Part shown: positions 1-12,336 of the stretch, piece by piece
Layout: the number at the start of each line of letters is the position of its first letter
Numbering within the stretch: the first letter of the stretch is position 1
Assembly (NCBI GenBank): GCA_039720395.1
Contig: CM077826.1
Span: forward strand, 25,748,430 to 25,812,429
Source: Liquidambar formosana
Lineage: Eukaryota > Streptophyta > Magnoliopsida > Saxifragales > Altingiaceae
Direction: 5' to 3'
DNA length: 64,000 nt
Made by a program: the position numbers and the translations under genes
The notes under the pieces: model-generated
What the model was told of the DNA's origin: nothing
The model's database searches: none
What the model saw: only the letters and a program-made list of their open reading frames with translations

Positions 1-2
1 TC

Positions 3-515
3 GAGATCAGTTGCTCAAATTCCCCACAATGGTGCATACGAGGCGCAGGATCAATCCGAGTCACAGCCACCAACTTCTGCCCCCCAAACTACACCAAAAC
101 CGAAGGAGTTTGGTGCAACCCACCTCAAAAGCACTTCGATTTGGCCATGCCCATGTTCCTAAAAATTGCCAAATACGAAGCTGGGATCGTTCCTGTCATT
201 TATCGTAGAGTCATGTGCTACATGCAAGGTGGTATCAAGTTCGAATTAAAGGGAAATCCCTATTGGCTTCTTGTGTTGGTGTACAACGTTGGCGGCGTTG
301 GACAAGTGACTGATGTCAAGGTCAAGGGTTCGAGCACCGGGTGGATCCAAATGGAGCGTAATTGGGGTCAGAATTGGCAAACGGGGGAACGGTTGCAAGG
401 GCAAAGCTTGTCTTTCCAAGTGACTGCTAGTGATGGAAGAATGGTGCAGTCGAATAATGTGGCACCGTCTGATTGGCAGTTTGGTAAATCGTACGAGGGG
501 AGAAATTTCTTGTGA
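3..515 (+). CDS. alpha-expansin, C-terminal part (5' part outside window)
   Basis: Expansins are secreted wall proteins that loosen cellulose-xyloglucan contacts without hydrolysis. The frame is already open at base 3 and ends in TGA at 513-515, giving 170 residues. It starts in the GH45-like first domain: a Trp-Cys pair, the TATNFCPPNY block, GVWCNPP and the HFDLAMPMF segment with the family's HFD motif. The second, CBM63-like domain follows, with GWIQMERNWGQNW and a DWQFGKSYEGRNF ending typical of alpha-expansins. Full proteins are about 250 residues, so the signal peptide and first third lie upstream. An ATG at 141 is internal and not the start. No frameshift or stop is seen in the part present. 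Family assignment is firm; the exact EXPA member cannot be named. Confidence 0.93.
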   Translation, partial: EISCSNSPQWCIRGAGSIRVTATNFCPPNYTKTEGVWCNPPQKHFDLAMPMFLKIAKYEAGIVPVIYRRVMCYMQGGIKFELKGNPYWLLVLVYNVGGVGQVTDVKVKGSSTGWIQMERNWGQNWQTGERLQGQSLSFQVTASDGRMVQSNNVAPSDWQFGKSYEGRNFL

Positions 516-1484
516 TCATTTTGCGCTTGCGTATGGTTACATTTGTTTTCTTGCATTTATTTATTTTGTCACCTATCAATTAGTATGTTAGAGATTTTGA
601 GATTATGGCCGGGATTAGATGTGGAATGACAATTTAAAATCTTGAAATATTTCGAATCCGTTTCTTCAATGAGAATATTTGCTTTCGGTTTACCATTGAT
701 CTATAACTCATAAATTTTACTCCGTAAGAGGAGAAGGGAAAGAAATCAAGGAGAATATACTAATTCCTAAATTAATTAATGAATCTTTTTGGTATAGAAT
801 CCTGCAATAATTGAAATTTTAACTAAAAGAAATAAAATTTTAATCTTACCAATTATGTTGATTCCCCGATTTATGAATGATTGTAATGAGATACACTACT
901 ATTTGATTCAGTGTAACTTACTCACATGATTATAATGCTCTTAGTAGGATTCTCTCACATCATCATGGATGGGAAGACTGAGGATGGATGTATGGTTTTG
1001 TTGTGGAACTGAAAATTTGAAATTAAAGTGAAAAAAGAAAAAAAAAAAAAAAAGAAAAGAAAAAGAAGCCATTGGGGAACTTAAAAATGAGTTTCCATGG
1101 TCGAAGAAACATTAAAATTTCTCTAAAAATTTATTATGCATGGAAAATATTAAATTTATATTGAGCCTAGCTCCTTTTTATTTATTTATTTTTTTGTTAA
1201 GAGATGAGCCTTCTAGCTAGGGTTGAAAATAACAGCGGGCTAGGAATTGTTTATTTATTTATGCTAAGAAGTGTGCCCCCTAGCTAGGGTTGAAAATAAC
1301 AGCGGCCTAGGAATCTTGAACTACCATAGTCCTATGTGTTTGGACTTTGGAGGAACATATTGGAAAATTAAATTACCAAAATATGGGTAAAGTTTAACCA
1401 AGTTTGTTTCGAGTTGGTCAGGTTCGATCAAAAACCTCATGTAAGCCAGAACTTCTTAATAAATGGGTTCAATATTTTGTAATT
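516..1484. other. expansin 3' flank with short direct repeat
   Basis: No gene is seen. The expansin 3' UTR and terminator region should lie in the first few hundred bases. A 52-base block at 1198-1249 is repeated at 1265-1317 (period 67), sharing the core ctagctagggttgaaaataa. An A-rich run lies at 1028-1063. Confidence 0.5.
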
Positions 1485-1657
1485 TTTTCTTTTTTTTTTG
1501 GCCACTCAAGGGGTATCCCAAATCATTAAATTCAGAATAATCCTCTTGTACGTGATGCACAAACCATCTACAAGCCCATGCATCTAATAGCGAAAGAGAA
1601 GAAACTTGAATTTAGAACCTACGGTAGCAGTAGGCCTTTACCATATGAGTAACCCTC
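1485..1657 (-). mobile_element. tRNA-derived SINE with target-site duplication
   Basis: Read on the minus strand the unit opens with a pol III A-box-like stretch (TTACTCATATGG, then TAAAGG), has a B-box-like GGTTCTAAATTC about 45 bases later, and ends in an A-rich tail (the T run at 1485-1499 on the plus strand). It is bounded by near-perfect direct repeats of about 20 bases, gggttcaatattttgtaatt, at 1465-1484 and 1660-1679. This is the structure of a short interspersed element mobilised by a LINE. It has no coding capacity. Confidence 0.72.
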
Positions 1658-1690
1658 ATGGGTTCAATATTTTGTAATTAAGTCCACCTT

Positions 1691-1790
1691 GTTTGGCAGT
1701 TTGGTCATTCATATGAGGAGAGAAATTTCTCGTGATCATTCACTAGCCACTTTTTTTTTTTGGAATGTTAGAGATTATGGGATTATGTAA
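1691..1790 (+). pseudogene. decayed copy of the expansin last exon and 3' UTR
   Basis: Bases 1691-1740 match 471-520 of the expansin gene at a constant offset of 1220, covering the codons for WQFGK...GRNF, the TGA stop and the first UTR bases, with a handful of substitutions. The match resumes at about 1764 with a gttagagatta block that in the parent lies at about 587, so some 50 bases of UTR are missing. It is too short to encode anything. It suggests a former tandem expansin duplicate or a local segmental copy. Confidence 0.7.
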
Positions 1791-2360
1791 TTAATTACTA
1801 ATGCAATTTCAATTCAAAATTTTTAGAAGATTCAGGATCTGGCTCAATGAAATTATTTTGTATCAGTATGAATCATTAGGGTTTTAAGTTTTCCCTCGTG
1901 TATTTATTTGCTTTTTATTTTTGCCAGCAATGGCATCCATATCTTTGACCTGCTTGATTTCGTAGACACAAGTAAGGCCACCACCGAATCTTTATCAATT
2001 AGGATTTAGGATAATTCGGTTGAGGCGGGAAGTCAAATCTAAATATTTTTGCTTATTGAGGCATAACCGCATAAGTCGCTTGCAACCATTGGTCCATTCC
2101 ATGGAATAGAATTACCAAATATAATTCACAGATTTTTAAGAGTGAGATTAGAGTTGGCAGTAGGCCAATTATGGGTTAGACACTTGGTGCTTCTCTCTTA
2201 AGCTCAAAGATTTATATCAAAAGAAAGGGAAGAAAAGAAGAATGGTAAAAAAGAAAAAATTATGTTGTTAGAGAAAATTAGAAGCTGCTAGTAGCAGTAG
2301 AAAATCCTATTAGTGTTTGGAAATTATATTTTAAAGTGATTTTGTTATCACAAGTGATTT
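1791..2360. other. intergenic, nothing recognised
   Basis: AT-rich sequence with stops in all frames. I see no conserved coding, RNA or repeat feature. Confidence 0.4.
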
Positions 2361-2363
2361 TTT

Positions 2364-2590
2364 ATCTGTTTGGCAACAAGATCTGTGGAAGTGATTTTGA
2401 CACTGAAATAACACTATTGCCCTTACAAAGAGGGTAATGAAGTGAACAAAAAAAATTAAGGGTTTAGGGCTTTTTAATCTGTTTGGCAACAAGATCTGTG
2501 GAAGTGATTTTGACACTGAAATAACACTGCTGCCCTTACAAAGAGAGCAATGAAGTGAACCCAAAAAAAAAAAAAACTAAGGGTTTAGGG
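2364..2590. repeat. 113-bp tandem duplication
   Basis: The block beginning atctgtttggcaacaag at 2364 recurs at 2477, with few differences over 113 bases, and both copies end in an A-run followed by agggtttagggc. The minus-strand open frame across it is only the same peptide read twice. The gtttggcaac wording and a cctgtttgg-like complement near 3105 hint at a MITE around it, but no clean terminal repeats were found. Confidence 0.75.
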
Positions 2591-3203
2591 CTTTTATAAG
2601 AACGATTTGAGAAAAAAGAAAAAAGATACCAAAAAATATGTTGAAGAGAGAGAGATTGGTTTTACTTGATGAAATCTTTACTTGTTAGAGAGGATGTGTT
2701 TTTTTGGTTGTGGACAGTGCTCATAGACAGAGACGAGAGACTGAGAATGGCAGATTTGAATGGTGCTCACAGAGAGATATGAGAGAGCGAGAATGGCAGA
2801 TTTGAGGATGAGACAAAACTTTATTATTGTGGGTTTAGAGGATACGGTTGGTATTCTTTCATTAAGGTATTGAAATGTGAAGGGTATATTTGGTAATACA
2901 ATAAGTTCCATTAAAGGCTTGCACCTGATTCCTCGTCAATTTTTAGAGAAGTTGGGATACCCTAACTTAAGAAAAAGTAAGCCTAAAAACACTTTTGATA
3001 GTTAAAATAGATTATAAAGATTAAGAAGAAAGTACCTAAACAGGCCCAAAATAGATTATGGGTTGCCAAAAGAGATTTTGAGCCTTCCAGAATCTAATCC
3101 AAACAGGTTAAGTAGAATATACTTATTCCCTAATTAATGTGGGGATTTAGCCTCAAGTCCATATTATAGCATTTATGTAGGCATAAAAGACATGAGGAAT
3201 TTT

Positions 3204-3309
3204 TTTTAAGCCACTAGGGTTAGCCTAGTGGTGAGGGAGGTTGGGGAAAAGTGTAGGAGTAAGATAGTTTAGGGATTTGAACCGCTCCCAATGTACCCAA
3301 AAAAAACAT
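3204..3309 (+). mobile_element. short tRNA-derived SINE
   Basis: An A-box-like TAGCCTAGTGG lies at about 3220 and a B-box-like GATTTGAACCG at about 3275, at the spacing expected for a tRNA-derived pol III promoter. The unit ends in an A8 tail at about 3299-3306. The flanks agacatgaggaattt (from 3188) and agacgtgaagatttc (from 3309) look like a diverged TSD. At about 100 bp this is a minimal SINE. Confidence 0.6.
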
Positions 3310-3416
3310 AGACGTGAAGATTTCTTATGCGGCCAAAAGTCCAGCATGCAATACATATATCAAAGTACCACTTTAATTATAAACAATATTCACACATGAC
3401 TGCTATTTAGATAAGT

Positions 3417-3565
3417 GCCCAATTTACGGAGAAAATCTTACATTCTATTTGGATGATAATCAATTTAAGGAGAAAATCATTTATTTCATTATGTGCTCCA
3501 TTTATAGAGAAAATTTTGCATTTCATTATGTATCCCATTTAGGGAGAAAATCTTGCATTCCTTTC
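3417..3565. repeat. degenerate minisatellite, four units
   Basis: The phrase caattta(c/a)ggagaaaatc...cattt occurs about four times at intervals of roughly 40-55 bases. It is noncoding. Confidence 0.6.
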
Positions 3566-3689
3566 AAAATTTATAGGAAAAAGATAGTAAGGATGAATTG
3601 GCCATGTGCCGAATGAGGCGAAAAAGCTGTGATTACGCATATGCCCTTTAAAAGAGTAAAACAAAACAAAAGGTAAAAGGGTAGTGAAA

Positions 3690-3945
3690 ACTGAACGTAC
3701 CTTATCACTTCATTCTCTCTCCTTTCACAGACAAACCTCAGTTTTCTTTCTCTCTCTTCTCTCTCCCATCATCTCTTTTATCCCTTTTTTCTCCATACAA
3801 GATTTACTGGCAAGAAGTTTTGATGGCGGCAGATCTAGTCATGCTAAGAGGTTTCAACGACGGCAGATTTGATGACTTCAAAAGACTTCGACAGTGCAGA
3901 TCTGGTGACGCCAAGAAGCTTCAACGGGGGTGGATTTGATTTAGG
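3690..3945 (+). repeat. CT-rich tract followed by ~35-bp repeats
   Basis: A pyrimidine-rich stretch (3710-3800) is followed by about four degenerate copies of a unit reading aagaagtttt(c)gatggcggcagatct at about 35-base spacing. A 62-codon open frame crosses it but resembles no known protein. It could be the 5' leader of a lost gene; I would not call it coding. Confidence 0.45.
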
Positions 3946-4019
3946 TGTCCTTCTTTTTTTGTTGTTTATTTTTTATTTTCCTTTCTGATCAGTGTATAGT
4001 GTTTTTTATTTTTTGAAGA

Positions 4020-4300
4020 ATGAAACTCTCCTGATTTTTTGAAGAATGAAATTATCCTAATTTTCAAGATAATTATCCAGACTTTTCATGATAATTATCG
4101 TTATTTTTCAAATAAATTTACCGAGATTATCCTGATTTTAAAGATAATTATCATGAAATTATCTAGATTTTCAAGATAATTATTTAAACTTTTTATGATA
4201 ATTATTGTGATTTTTCAAAATAATTTTACTGAAATTATCCTGATTTAAAAAAAAATTATCCAGACTTTTCATGATAATTATCGTGATGTTTCAAATTGGA
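4020..4300. repeat. minisatellite rich in the palindrome gataattatc
   Basis: Blocks of the form agacttttcatgataattatcgt recur at about 4080, 4187 and 4262, alternating with aaattatcctgattttcaag. The internal gataattatc is a perfect palindrome present several times. Noncoding. Confidence 0.65.
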
Positions 4301-4510
4301 TAAGTTGCTTGAAATTGCAAGGATGATGAAACTGATCTGAATCACGAGGATGCCGGAGCTACCTTTTGTGGGTTTAGGGCATTTTAGTAAAGTGGTTTTC
4401 TTAAGTAACGGTTCCATTTGAAAAGAGCCAATCAGAAATAACTTTTGTGCATCATCTCACGAGTCGTCCCTCACATTTTGTCTTATGTATCACTACTCAA
4501 ATTTATATAT

Positions 4511-4610
4511 AACTATTTTATTAAAAAATTTCGCTCTGGGGAAAATTTCGAATGGAATGTAACTATTTTATTAAAAAAAATTCGCTATTGGGAAAATTTA
4601 TATGTAACAA
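4511..4610. repeat. 50-bp tandem duplication
   Basis: aactattttattaaaaaa followed by ttcgct and gggaaaattt begins at 4511 and again at 4561. Confidence 0.7.
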
Positions 4611-6280
4611 TTTTCAATAATTTTATATAATTGCTTTTATATGTAACTATTCTTCTCTCTTAGAAAGAAAAAAAAAAATGTTTCTTTTTACATCCAAATC
4701 TACCAAAGATGGGGAAATTTGAAAAAGAAATTCCATCTTCTAATACATAAATAATGGAGGAGACATGAAAGATTTGTTGACATACATGAAAAAAGGAATA
4801 CCATTATTTGATGCATAAATCATGGAGGAGAATTCAAATTTAAACCTTAACAATTTATACTTCTACACTTCATATCATAAATGTCAAGTGGGCAAACATG
4901 GCATTAAAAAAAAAATTAAAACCTAAATGTTAACGTTTCACTTTTAATTTAGACTTGTGGCTATATAAGAATTTTGGGAGGATTTTTGCATCTATAAGTC
5001 GATCATTGCATATGGACTTCTCCCTAATTTCCCCTATATTTTTTTACAATGGGCTTTATTTTTGGTAGGACTGGATGTAATATTCGATCATTAACTATTT
5101 AAAAAATGTTCTAAACAAAATTTATGATTTAGTTTAGTTTTCAAGTAGTTTATGGCTAAAATATCAACCATATCCATGTGGGTGATAAAAATCCCCATGT
5201 AGCCCACGTGGTGGTAGAACAAGGGCATTTCTAGAAAAATAGTTCTTTAGGGTTGACTTAGAAAACCAAGCAATTATTGGAATAATAAATAATAAATTTA
5301 GCTGTTAGACAATTGATGTGATGATTGTAGATGGAACAGTCATTTGGGAGAATGGAGTGGCGTGCAATAACTTAGACATTGATGGGGAAACGACAAAGCT
5401 TGATCTTGAAAACAAAAAAGAGAACATATACGTTCGAACTTGAGAGAATAAGCAAGGAATGACAACTTGAAGACTCTTGAGATGCCTAGTATGGCAGACT
5501 GGTAGTCTATTTTGCTAGAAGTGTCATTTTTTTAATTATTATTTTGGCATGATTCTATTGGCTAATTAGGCTACGAGACGGGGTTATTGTCACCATAAAA
5601 ATTCATCTGCACCCTATTTAATTTACACATCATCTAGTTTCATACCATTTCATCGAGTTTGGATATGGTGTTGTTATAACATCATGTCGTTCATGATCTC
5701 ACAGTTGGCCGGTTGTTGCCAACCATGCGATTATATATAGTGAATAGTGTATGATCATACGGCTAATAATACATTAACCGTGCAATCTTAAACAACATGG
5801 TACTATTACATCACCAAATCCTTTCCCCATTTCATCCATCCCTTCTCCCTAAACAAGTCGCGTCGTTAGTAAATTATGGAAAAAATTAAGGGCATATTCG
5901 TCCAAGAAGAAAATATTGTAGATGTAGAGCTGTAGACCCAGTCGTGGCCAGAATGAGAAGTCGTCCCCTACCAATCCAGTTTGGGGTTAAGTTAAGCATC
6001 CTAGTTAAAATAAAGTACAATCAAACTCAACGTAGCCATTACAATCGCCAGTAACTGCGTGATCATATAGATTAGTGAAACCCAAGGCGATAGACACAGT
6101 GTTTACAAATAATTCAATATGCAGTTTTTTATTGATAAGCAACTTCCTTAAATACAAATACGTTAACTTCGTAAAATTCTAGGAGTAGGATAAACAACTA
6201 AAGCTAGAAAATAGGAAGACATAACAACTTGGACTCTTAATTGGCAACTAAGCTAGAAAATAGGCGGAGCTAACAACTTG
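4611..6280. other. intergenic, nothing recognised
   Basis: AT-rich, stops in all six frames, no coding similarity seen. Confidence 0.4.
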
Positions 6281-6670
6281 CTAACAACCACCACAGACCC
6301 ATGGAAACATGTGCGTAACGCATAACCTTTCTCTCTCCTCTCCATCTCTGTCTACAGAACCTCCCTCATTCTTCTCTCTCATCTCAAAGCACCTCTCTCT
6401 CTCTCTCTCTCTCTCTCTCGTTCTCTCCCAAAACCTTTCACCAAATAAATAAATAAATTTAGATCCAACCTCTCTATGTGTATATATATATATATATATC
6501 TTCATCTTCGTCTACATATACATGTTATATATGTGTATGATTGAGAGATGAAGCGGCTGGTGAACAGATCTTGTTCTTACCATTTTTTGCCTGGAAGATA
6601 ATCGTTGGACTGGTTAGGATGGATGTCTCTGTTGCCAATGGTCAATATTTCATGGTATGTACGTAATTTT
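6281..6670 (+). other. possible 5' leader: (CT)n, (TA)n and a short spliced-looking ORF
   Basis: A pyrimidine-rich stretch with a (CT)n run (about 6391-6420) and a (TA)n run (6480-6500) is followed by two short ATG frames. One is 17 codons from 6549; the other starts at 6620 and runs into a good splice donor, atg|gtatgt, at about 6656. This is how a plant 5' UTR often looks, but no downstream exon was recognised. Gene relic or chance; low certainty. Confidence 0.2.
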
Positions 6671-8311
6671 ATGCTCTAAGATCTCCTTAATTATTGCACA
6701 TATATGATCTCTCTTTGAAACAAGATGTTTATTTATTTATTTTTTTTTAGGGGTAAAAGATCGTTATTTGTATATGGGAAAAAAAAAAAAAAGCCCTAGT
6801 AGTCTAGAATTTGCGTTGTACTTCTATTGATTAGCTATGCAATTCATGTAATCGTTAGTGTTTTTTTTTTTTTTTTTTTTTTTGATGGGTGGATGTCGAA
6901 AACCTTTCTTCAATTAGGTTGGGGGCGGAGCTGATGGCAGTTTGTGTATATAATTGGTTATCATTTTGAGGCCTGAATCACACTCTTTTTGGTGAGTAAC
7001 CTCGAGTTACGTTAATTATATGCTAAAAGTAGATTGAAGACCAATAGTAAGATTGCTAGGAAAACCCACTACCCAGTGGGTTCATGGTTTTGGACATGAG
7101 TTTTACTTAGGATTGGTTTTGGGGTTTGCAACTATAATCCTCTTGTTTGGAAACAATTCTGTGGAGTCTGGTATTTGTTAAAAACTTTGGCAGAGCCCCT
7201 TTTTGGAAGGGAAGAAAGGGCAAGGAGTTAAGCATTTGACTTATTTTCTAGGAAGCCAACCCCAAGTGGTTTGGATTTGGCTTTGTTGAGTTGAGTGGAG
7301 TTGAATTTCTTAAATTATCCAAACCACTACAAGTGAAAAGACATTTAAATGTCTTGTTTTATAAATGACCAAATTATTGTTTTGTTTCTTTTCCCTACCG
7401 ATCTGCTTTTTATCCAAAATTTCCAACATACATATTAGATGTGAAAAGGCCAAAATACCTAAATCTGTAAGATGATGGATATACCCTTTATTTTCTTGGC
7501 ACACAATTAAGAGACAATTTTAGGAGGATATGAATAAATCAATTCAAGGATAGCAAACATAGAGAAAATCTTCACAAGGGAGACGAAGGGATGAGCCATG
7601 AGATGTCCAATTGAGAGACAATGCTGGGTGGATAGGAATATATTAATTCAAGAGTAGACAACGTAGGGAAAATCTTCACAGGGAGACTTAAAGAGTAGTG
7701 GAGGATGCAAGAGGATTCATGGGGGCATGGATATGGAGGAAGCGATGAGCCATGAGATTCTATCCTAGAATTTGCATTGACATTATGATCTTGTAACAAC
7801 GAACACTTCTTTAAAAGGAGGGTTGAGATGTAAATGACTTTTACGAATGGATCAAACAATTGTCAAATGGACTTTTCTCTTACTAGATAGATTGATAGAG
7901 AATACAGATTGAAAAGTGAATGTAGGAGAGAGTTTTATCTTATAGCATGGATAGGTGGTATTGTGTATACGTATTAGAAGATGGAAGAAAAAATATGGGG
8001 AAGGAACACTCAAAAGTTAGGTGGCGAAACTTTAAAGGAGAAGAAAATAATAATATTTAATTAAAGATAAAATGTCAGAAGAAGGAAAATGAAACTTGGA
8101 CGAAGAAACTGACATTTTGTTGAACTAGATATTGTACTCATGTGTTGCACATTACTTTTTATCTAACATTAAAATGATTTTATCTTTTAAAAATTATATA
8201 CATGTAAATGTATCTTTTCTTTCTTATATACAATAATTTTATTTGACTTCGAAGTCACAAGAGCCTCAATCAACTCCTATCCACCTCTGCCTATAAAATT
8301 TTAAAATATTT
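6671..8311. other. intergenic with one diverged tandem duplication
   Basis: No gene is seen. The block 7510-7603 (gagacaattttaggaggat ... gatgagccatgagat) recurs with a central insertion at 7612-7764. T-runs occur at 6730-6750 and 6860-6882. Confidence 0.4.
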
Positions 8312-9700
8312 TGTAGGACCGATTGATAACCATTTACCTAAAACCAATTGGTGTTAGGAAAGGTGCCCCTCAAATTTTTAAAGGGCATTGCAGCAGTCAA
8401 GCACCACAGCTCGAGTGATGACAATCGGCATAACGCTGACCCTAGTCCTGCATCCCTGCAGTCTAGGGCAACAATCACCCCCCAGTGCATGCTCGTGCTA
8501 TCCCGAAGACTTGACATCGTGACCTCTCTCTGATACCAATTGTAGGACCGAGTGCTAACCATTTCACCTAAAACCAATTGAAATTCTGATTTTACTAAGC
8601 CTGTAATACCTAGAAGGGAGGTTGAATAGGTATTTTAATTTATCTTACCCAATTTTTATTCAATCACTTTAAACCCTAAAAGCTAGCAATCAATCACACA
8701 TAAATCAAACCATAAAGCAGTAAAAATTGCACAAGAAAATTTTTACGTGGAAAACCTTAGCAGGAAAAACCATGGGACCTCGACCAGTTGAAGCAAATCC
8801 ACTAAGAAAGCAATAAGTACAAGGCACAATATTTACAGACCCCTACGGACTCAAGTAATCGCCTTCACTCTCACGACCCATCGATCAATCTCCGTGTCCT
8901 CACAGCTTTGGACGCATTCGACCTCTTTCAAGTGATTCTCTAAGCTACAAGCTTGCAAGCTTGATCTACGTCGCAATGGCTCCGGCGAATTCCGGCCACA
9001 CACACTTAATGATGTGTTGAAGGATATGGTTTGAATGATTCTCTAGAGCATATAAGTGAAAACCCTAAATTGAAGAGCTCTAGAGAGAAAGAAGCAAGAT
9101 ATTCAATGAAAACCTAATAAGAATAGGCTTGCTTAGCCTCCTCTATTGTAATAGCCTCTATATATAGAGACTAAGAGACCCCAAAAGAATAGGAGTCGAA
9201 ATAGGATCAAATAGAAAGGTTTTTTAAAGAGAAAAATATGATTTTTACGAACCTCGATCGATCTGGGTCCAAGCCCAATCAATTTGGGGGTGGCAAAGGC
9301 AAAATACACTTTTTATGTAGGCACCGATCGATCAGGAAAACAGTAGCAAAATGGCATTTGAAAAATAGCACAAATCGATTGGCCCTCAACCTTCATCGAT
9401 TGGGTTGCCATGTTTTGGTATAAACACCTTATAAATCAATTTACAAACCACTCATCCTTTGATAAAAACTTGTAAATGATTCGAGATGATTTAAAACACT
9501 AAGAATGGGGCAACTATGGACACTTACCTTTCCTCTGAGCAAGTGTGAGCCTCATTGCCTTGAAACTTCAGTTGAATGCATCTTCAAAGACAAATACTCC
9601 ACTTTTGACACAGAATATGCCAACACTTAAAACCATGGACTTTATAATCTCCTCATTTGGCAATTTTGTGACAAAACCAACCTAATGAGATATAAAACCT
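8312..9700 (-). mobile_element. internally deleted LTR retrotransposon
   Basis: On the minus strand, TGGTATCAGAG (8528-8538) matches the plant initiator-Met tRNA primer-binding site and lies two bases inside an LTR that ends in CA (TG at 8541 on the plus strand). The LTR extends to higher coordinates and holds a TATA-like tctatatatagag on the minus strand at about 9157-9170. About 190 bases of leader follow the primer site, then a copy of the last 40 bases of the LTR (8312-8351 against 8541-8580). The order is therefore 5' LTR, primer site, short leader, end of 3' LTR, with all coding sequence and most of the 3' LTR deleted. The outer LTR edge is not resolved, so the right bound is approximate. 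Confidence 0.6.
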
Positions 9701-11400
9701 ATTCCTAAACCACAAAATTGAACAAGTCCTAAACTCAATTGAGAATTACAACTCAATAAATGAATATTACATGGAAAGAACTAAAAAACTCTAACTCTCA
9801 CACTCAAATGCTCAACCTCTGATCTGCAAACAATAACAACCAATACCCAGCATAATATCATAGAATAGAAACGAACAAGCTCAAGATATGCAATACAAAA
9901 TCGAAGATATTCTCCTCAAGCATACAAACTCAAAGATATTCTCCCCTTTTTTTGTTATAAACTGATAAAGGATGAAACTCATAAAAAAATGAAACGGTAG
10001 CACTCAAAAAGAGTGAAATCAAAGAATAACAAAAAGAACCAAGTGATTTTGATAATCATCAAGCTTGAGGACATCGTATATAAGAGATGAAAAAGACAAA
10101 GTAACACCAAGAGTCCTAAGCATGGCTTCACAAAGCCTATGTGAGCTAACACAAGCCTAACAAGATAAAGAAATCCTAAACTATGATTCAATCTCAACAC
10201 CACCATGATAAACATATTCATGTCAAGAGATAAAAAGATATAGAAAAGACTATGTACTCAAGATGAGGGCACAAGAGATAACAACACACTTTCACTTCAA
10301 CTCTTAACTCCCCCTCAAATAATGCACACAAAAAAATAAAAATAAATAAAACATGTGTACTTGACAATATAAGGACATTTAAATGTGTTTCAAAAATATA
10401 TAAAAAGAACTAAAATTAAGACACCATTCTAAAATATAAAAGCACACGAGTCATAACGACATAATAGCAAATTATCAATAAAGTCTTTCACACTTATGTA
10501 TGATTAGAAAAATTATTCAAGAAATTATCACATGCTAAGTGTAAGATGCACTATCAATGCCAACGGGGTTGGTTGGCAAAAACTACTCATGTTGACCAAA
10601 GTCTACCAATTCCAAAGAAATAAAGAAAAAGAATTCAAACCATGTTAGAAAAGATTGTTTTTCACTCTCTTTCTTTTTCTTTTTCTTTTTCTATGAGCTT
10701 TGGGAATTATTTGGTAGGCATCAAACATTTGTACCTTTCCCATATTATGCAATTTTTTTAAAAAAAAAAAAAATCCAACTTTCATTTTTTTTTTTTATTG
10801 AAGCTCAACATCAATACAATTTATCAACATGATGGCTTTCACACTTTCACATAGCCAACCCTCTCCATGAATTACCTCACGTTAACTTCGGACAACGTGA
10901 AGGTAGCCCTTTTCATGAGACATAGGGATGTGCATAAAATATTGGTCATCCAAATTCTTGCATCTCAAAGAAATTTTGAGATGTAAATTCAACAATTCAG
11001 AGAATTTGCCTATAACCCCCAAAGTCATATGTTAGTGGTGTTAGTGGTGTAGTGTATAGTATGTGAATTCCAAACTACTCCACCAAGTGTGCTTAAGAGA
11101 TCGAGACTAAATATCAAATTTATCAATTTTTAACTTTCAACACCATATGGCAATCATAAAGGATATAGTTTCAAAATCTTGGTGCAAATCATATATAAGT
11201 AAAACACAAAACTAGCCAAGAATAGCAAAGCACACAAGAAAATCTTTTTAGTTTTTCTGAATTTTTCATTTTTTAAAAATATTTTTATATCAATGAAAAC
11301 TAAAAACAAATAAAATTCACAGAAAAACAAAAACACACACAAAAACAATAAATCCTAAATACTCTATAACTCTAGGAACAATATGAATGACAGAGAAAAG
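9701..11400. other. AT-rich, probably retrotransposon-derived
   Basis: No gene is seen. Phrases such as actccccctcaaat near 10310 resemble complements of retrotransposon internal sequence, but no protein motif could be read. It may be the remainder of the flanking LTR element(s). Confidence 0.3.
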
Positions 11401-12010
11401 ATTAAACCTAGAGCACTATGGATAGTTTTAGGTCTTTGTGGACCATAGGTAGTTTAAAGTCATTTCGAACTAAAAGCCAACTCATCTAGAACCTAGCACA
11501 ATGCCTTTACCCTTATCCTTATGCACAACACTAACAAGTGAGGTAAGATATTCAAAATCCTTTTTCTTCGCCCATTCTTTCCTGAGCAATGAATCTCTCT
11601 TCAAGAATGCTCACAACTTGTATAGAGTTTCTATAATGCTCTTTCTTCCTAATCAGACCAAAATTTCTATCAGTTTGCCAACTACCTCTCCAAGTCAAGT
11701 TTCCTCCAGATTGGGTCCTAGAACGGTAAAACTCCAAGGTGTGCCTATTGTAGTCTCTCTTATGCACATGAGAAGGAGTGCCTAATCCCCTATAAGCTAA
11801 TTGTCTCAGTCAGAGACCTCTTAAAACAGAGTCCTAAGATGGTCACTTACATTCTCTTGACTCAAGATAGGATTCCTAGAAAGCTTAGGTGAACCTCTCC
11901 TAAGATAGAAGCAATTTGGTCAAATGTGACCTATCACACCATAATGGTGACACACAATAGGAACTTGAGGAGATGAATTATTCTAAACACAAGGAATTTT
12001 ATGATCACAC
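11401..12010 (-). pseudogene. degenerate retrotransposon gag with damaged zinc knuckle
   Basis: Reading the minus strand from about 11960 down gives VCHHYGVIGHI-stop-PNCF. This is the CX2CX4HX4C zinc knuckle of a Copia-type gag, with the second Cys changed to Tyr and an Arg codon changed to TGA. The flanks, in other frames, give further broken peptide. The sense is the same as the LTR element at 8.3-9.7 kb, but this piece lies upstream of that element's 5' LTR, so it belongs to another copy or a tandem arrangement. Confidence 0.5.
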
Positions 12011-12336
12011 CATAATATTATTCTATTGAATGTGGAAAAAAAAAATGCTATGAAACTTTGTGGATTGTGACCAAATTGTCCTTGGAATTTTATATGGCAT
12101 GGAATGATTAATTAAAAATGTGGTATTCATTTTTTTGCTATTACTCTTGTATTGCCTTTTTTATTCTTATGTTGTTGTTTAAATGATGCCTTTGATTTCC
12201 AAATCAATGACTTTTCATGAAAATATTTCCATAAGAATGATAACGATACATTTACGCTTGTTTGTTTTTCCCTTTATAATAATGAAATAAATTATTACTA
12301 TCAAATGCATTACTTAGGATTCATTTGGATAAGATT

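Noticed and set aside
3811..3945. Small protein with RSSHAKRFQRRQ repeats
   Set aside because: The frame is a by-product of a degenerate 35-bp tandem repeat and is not kept across units.
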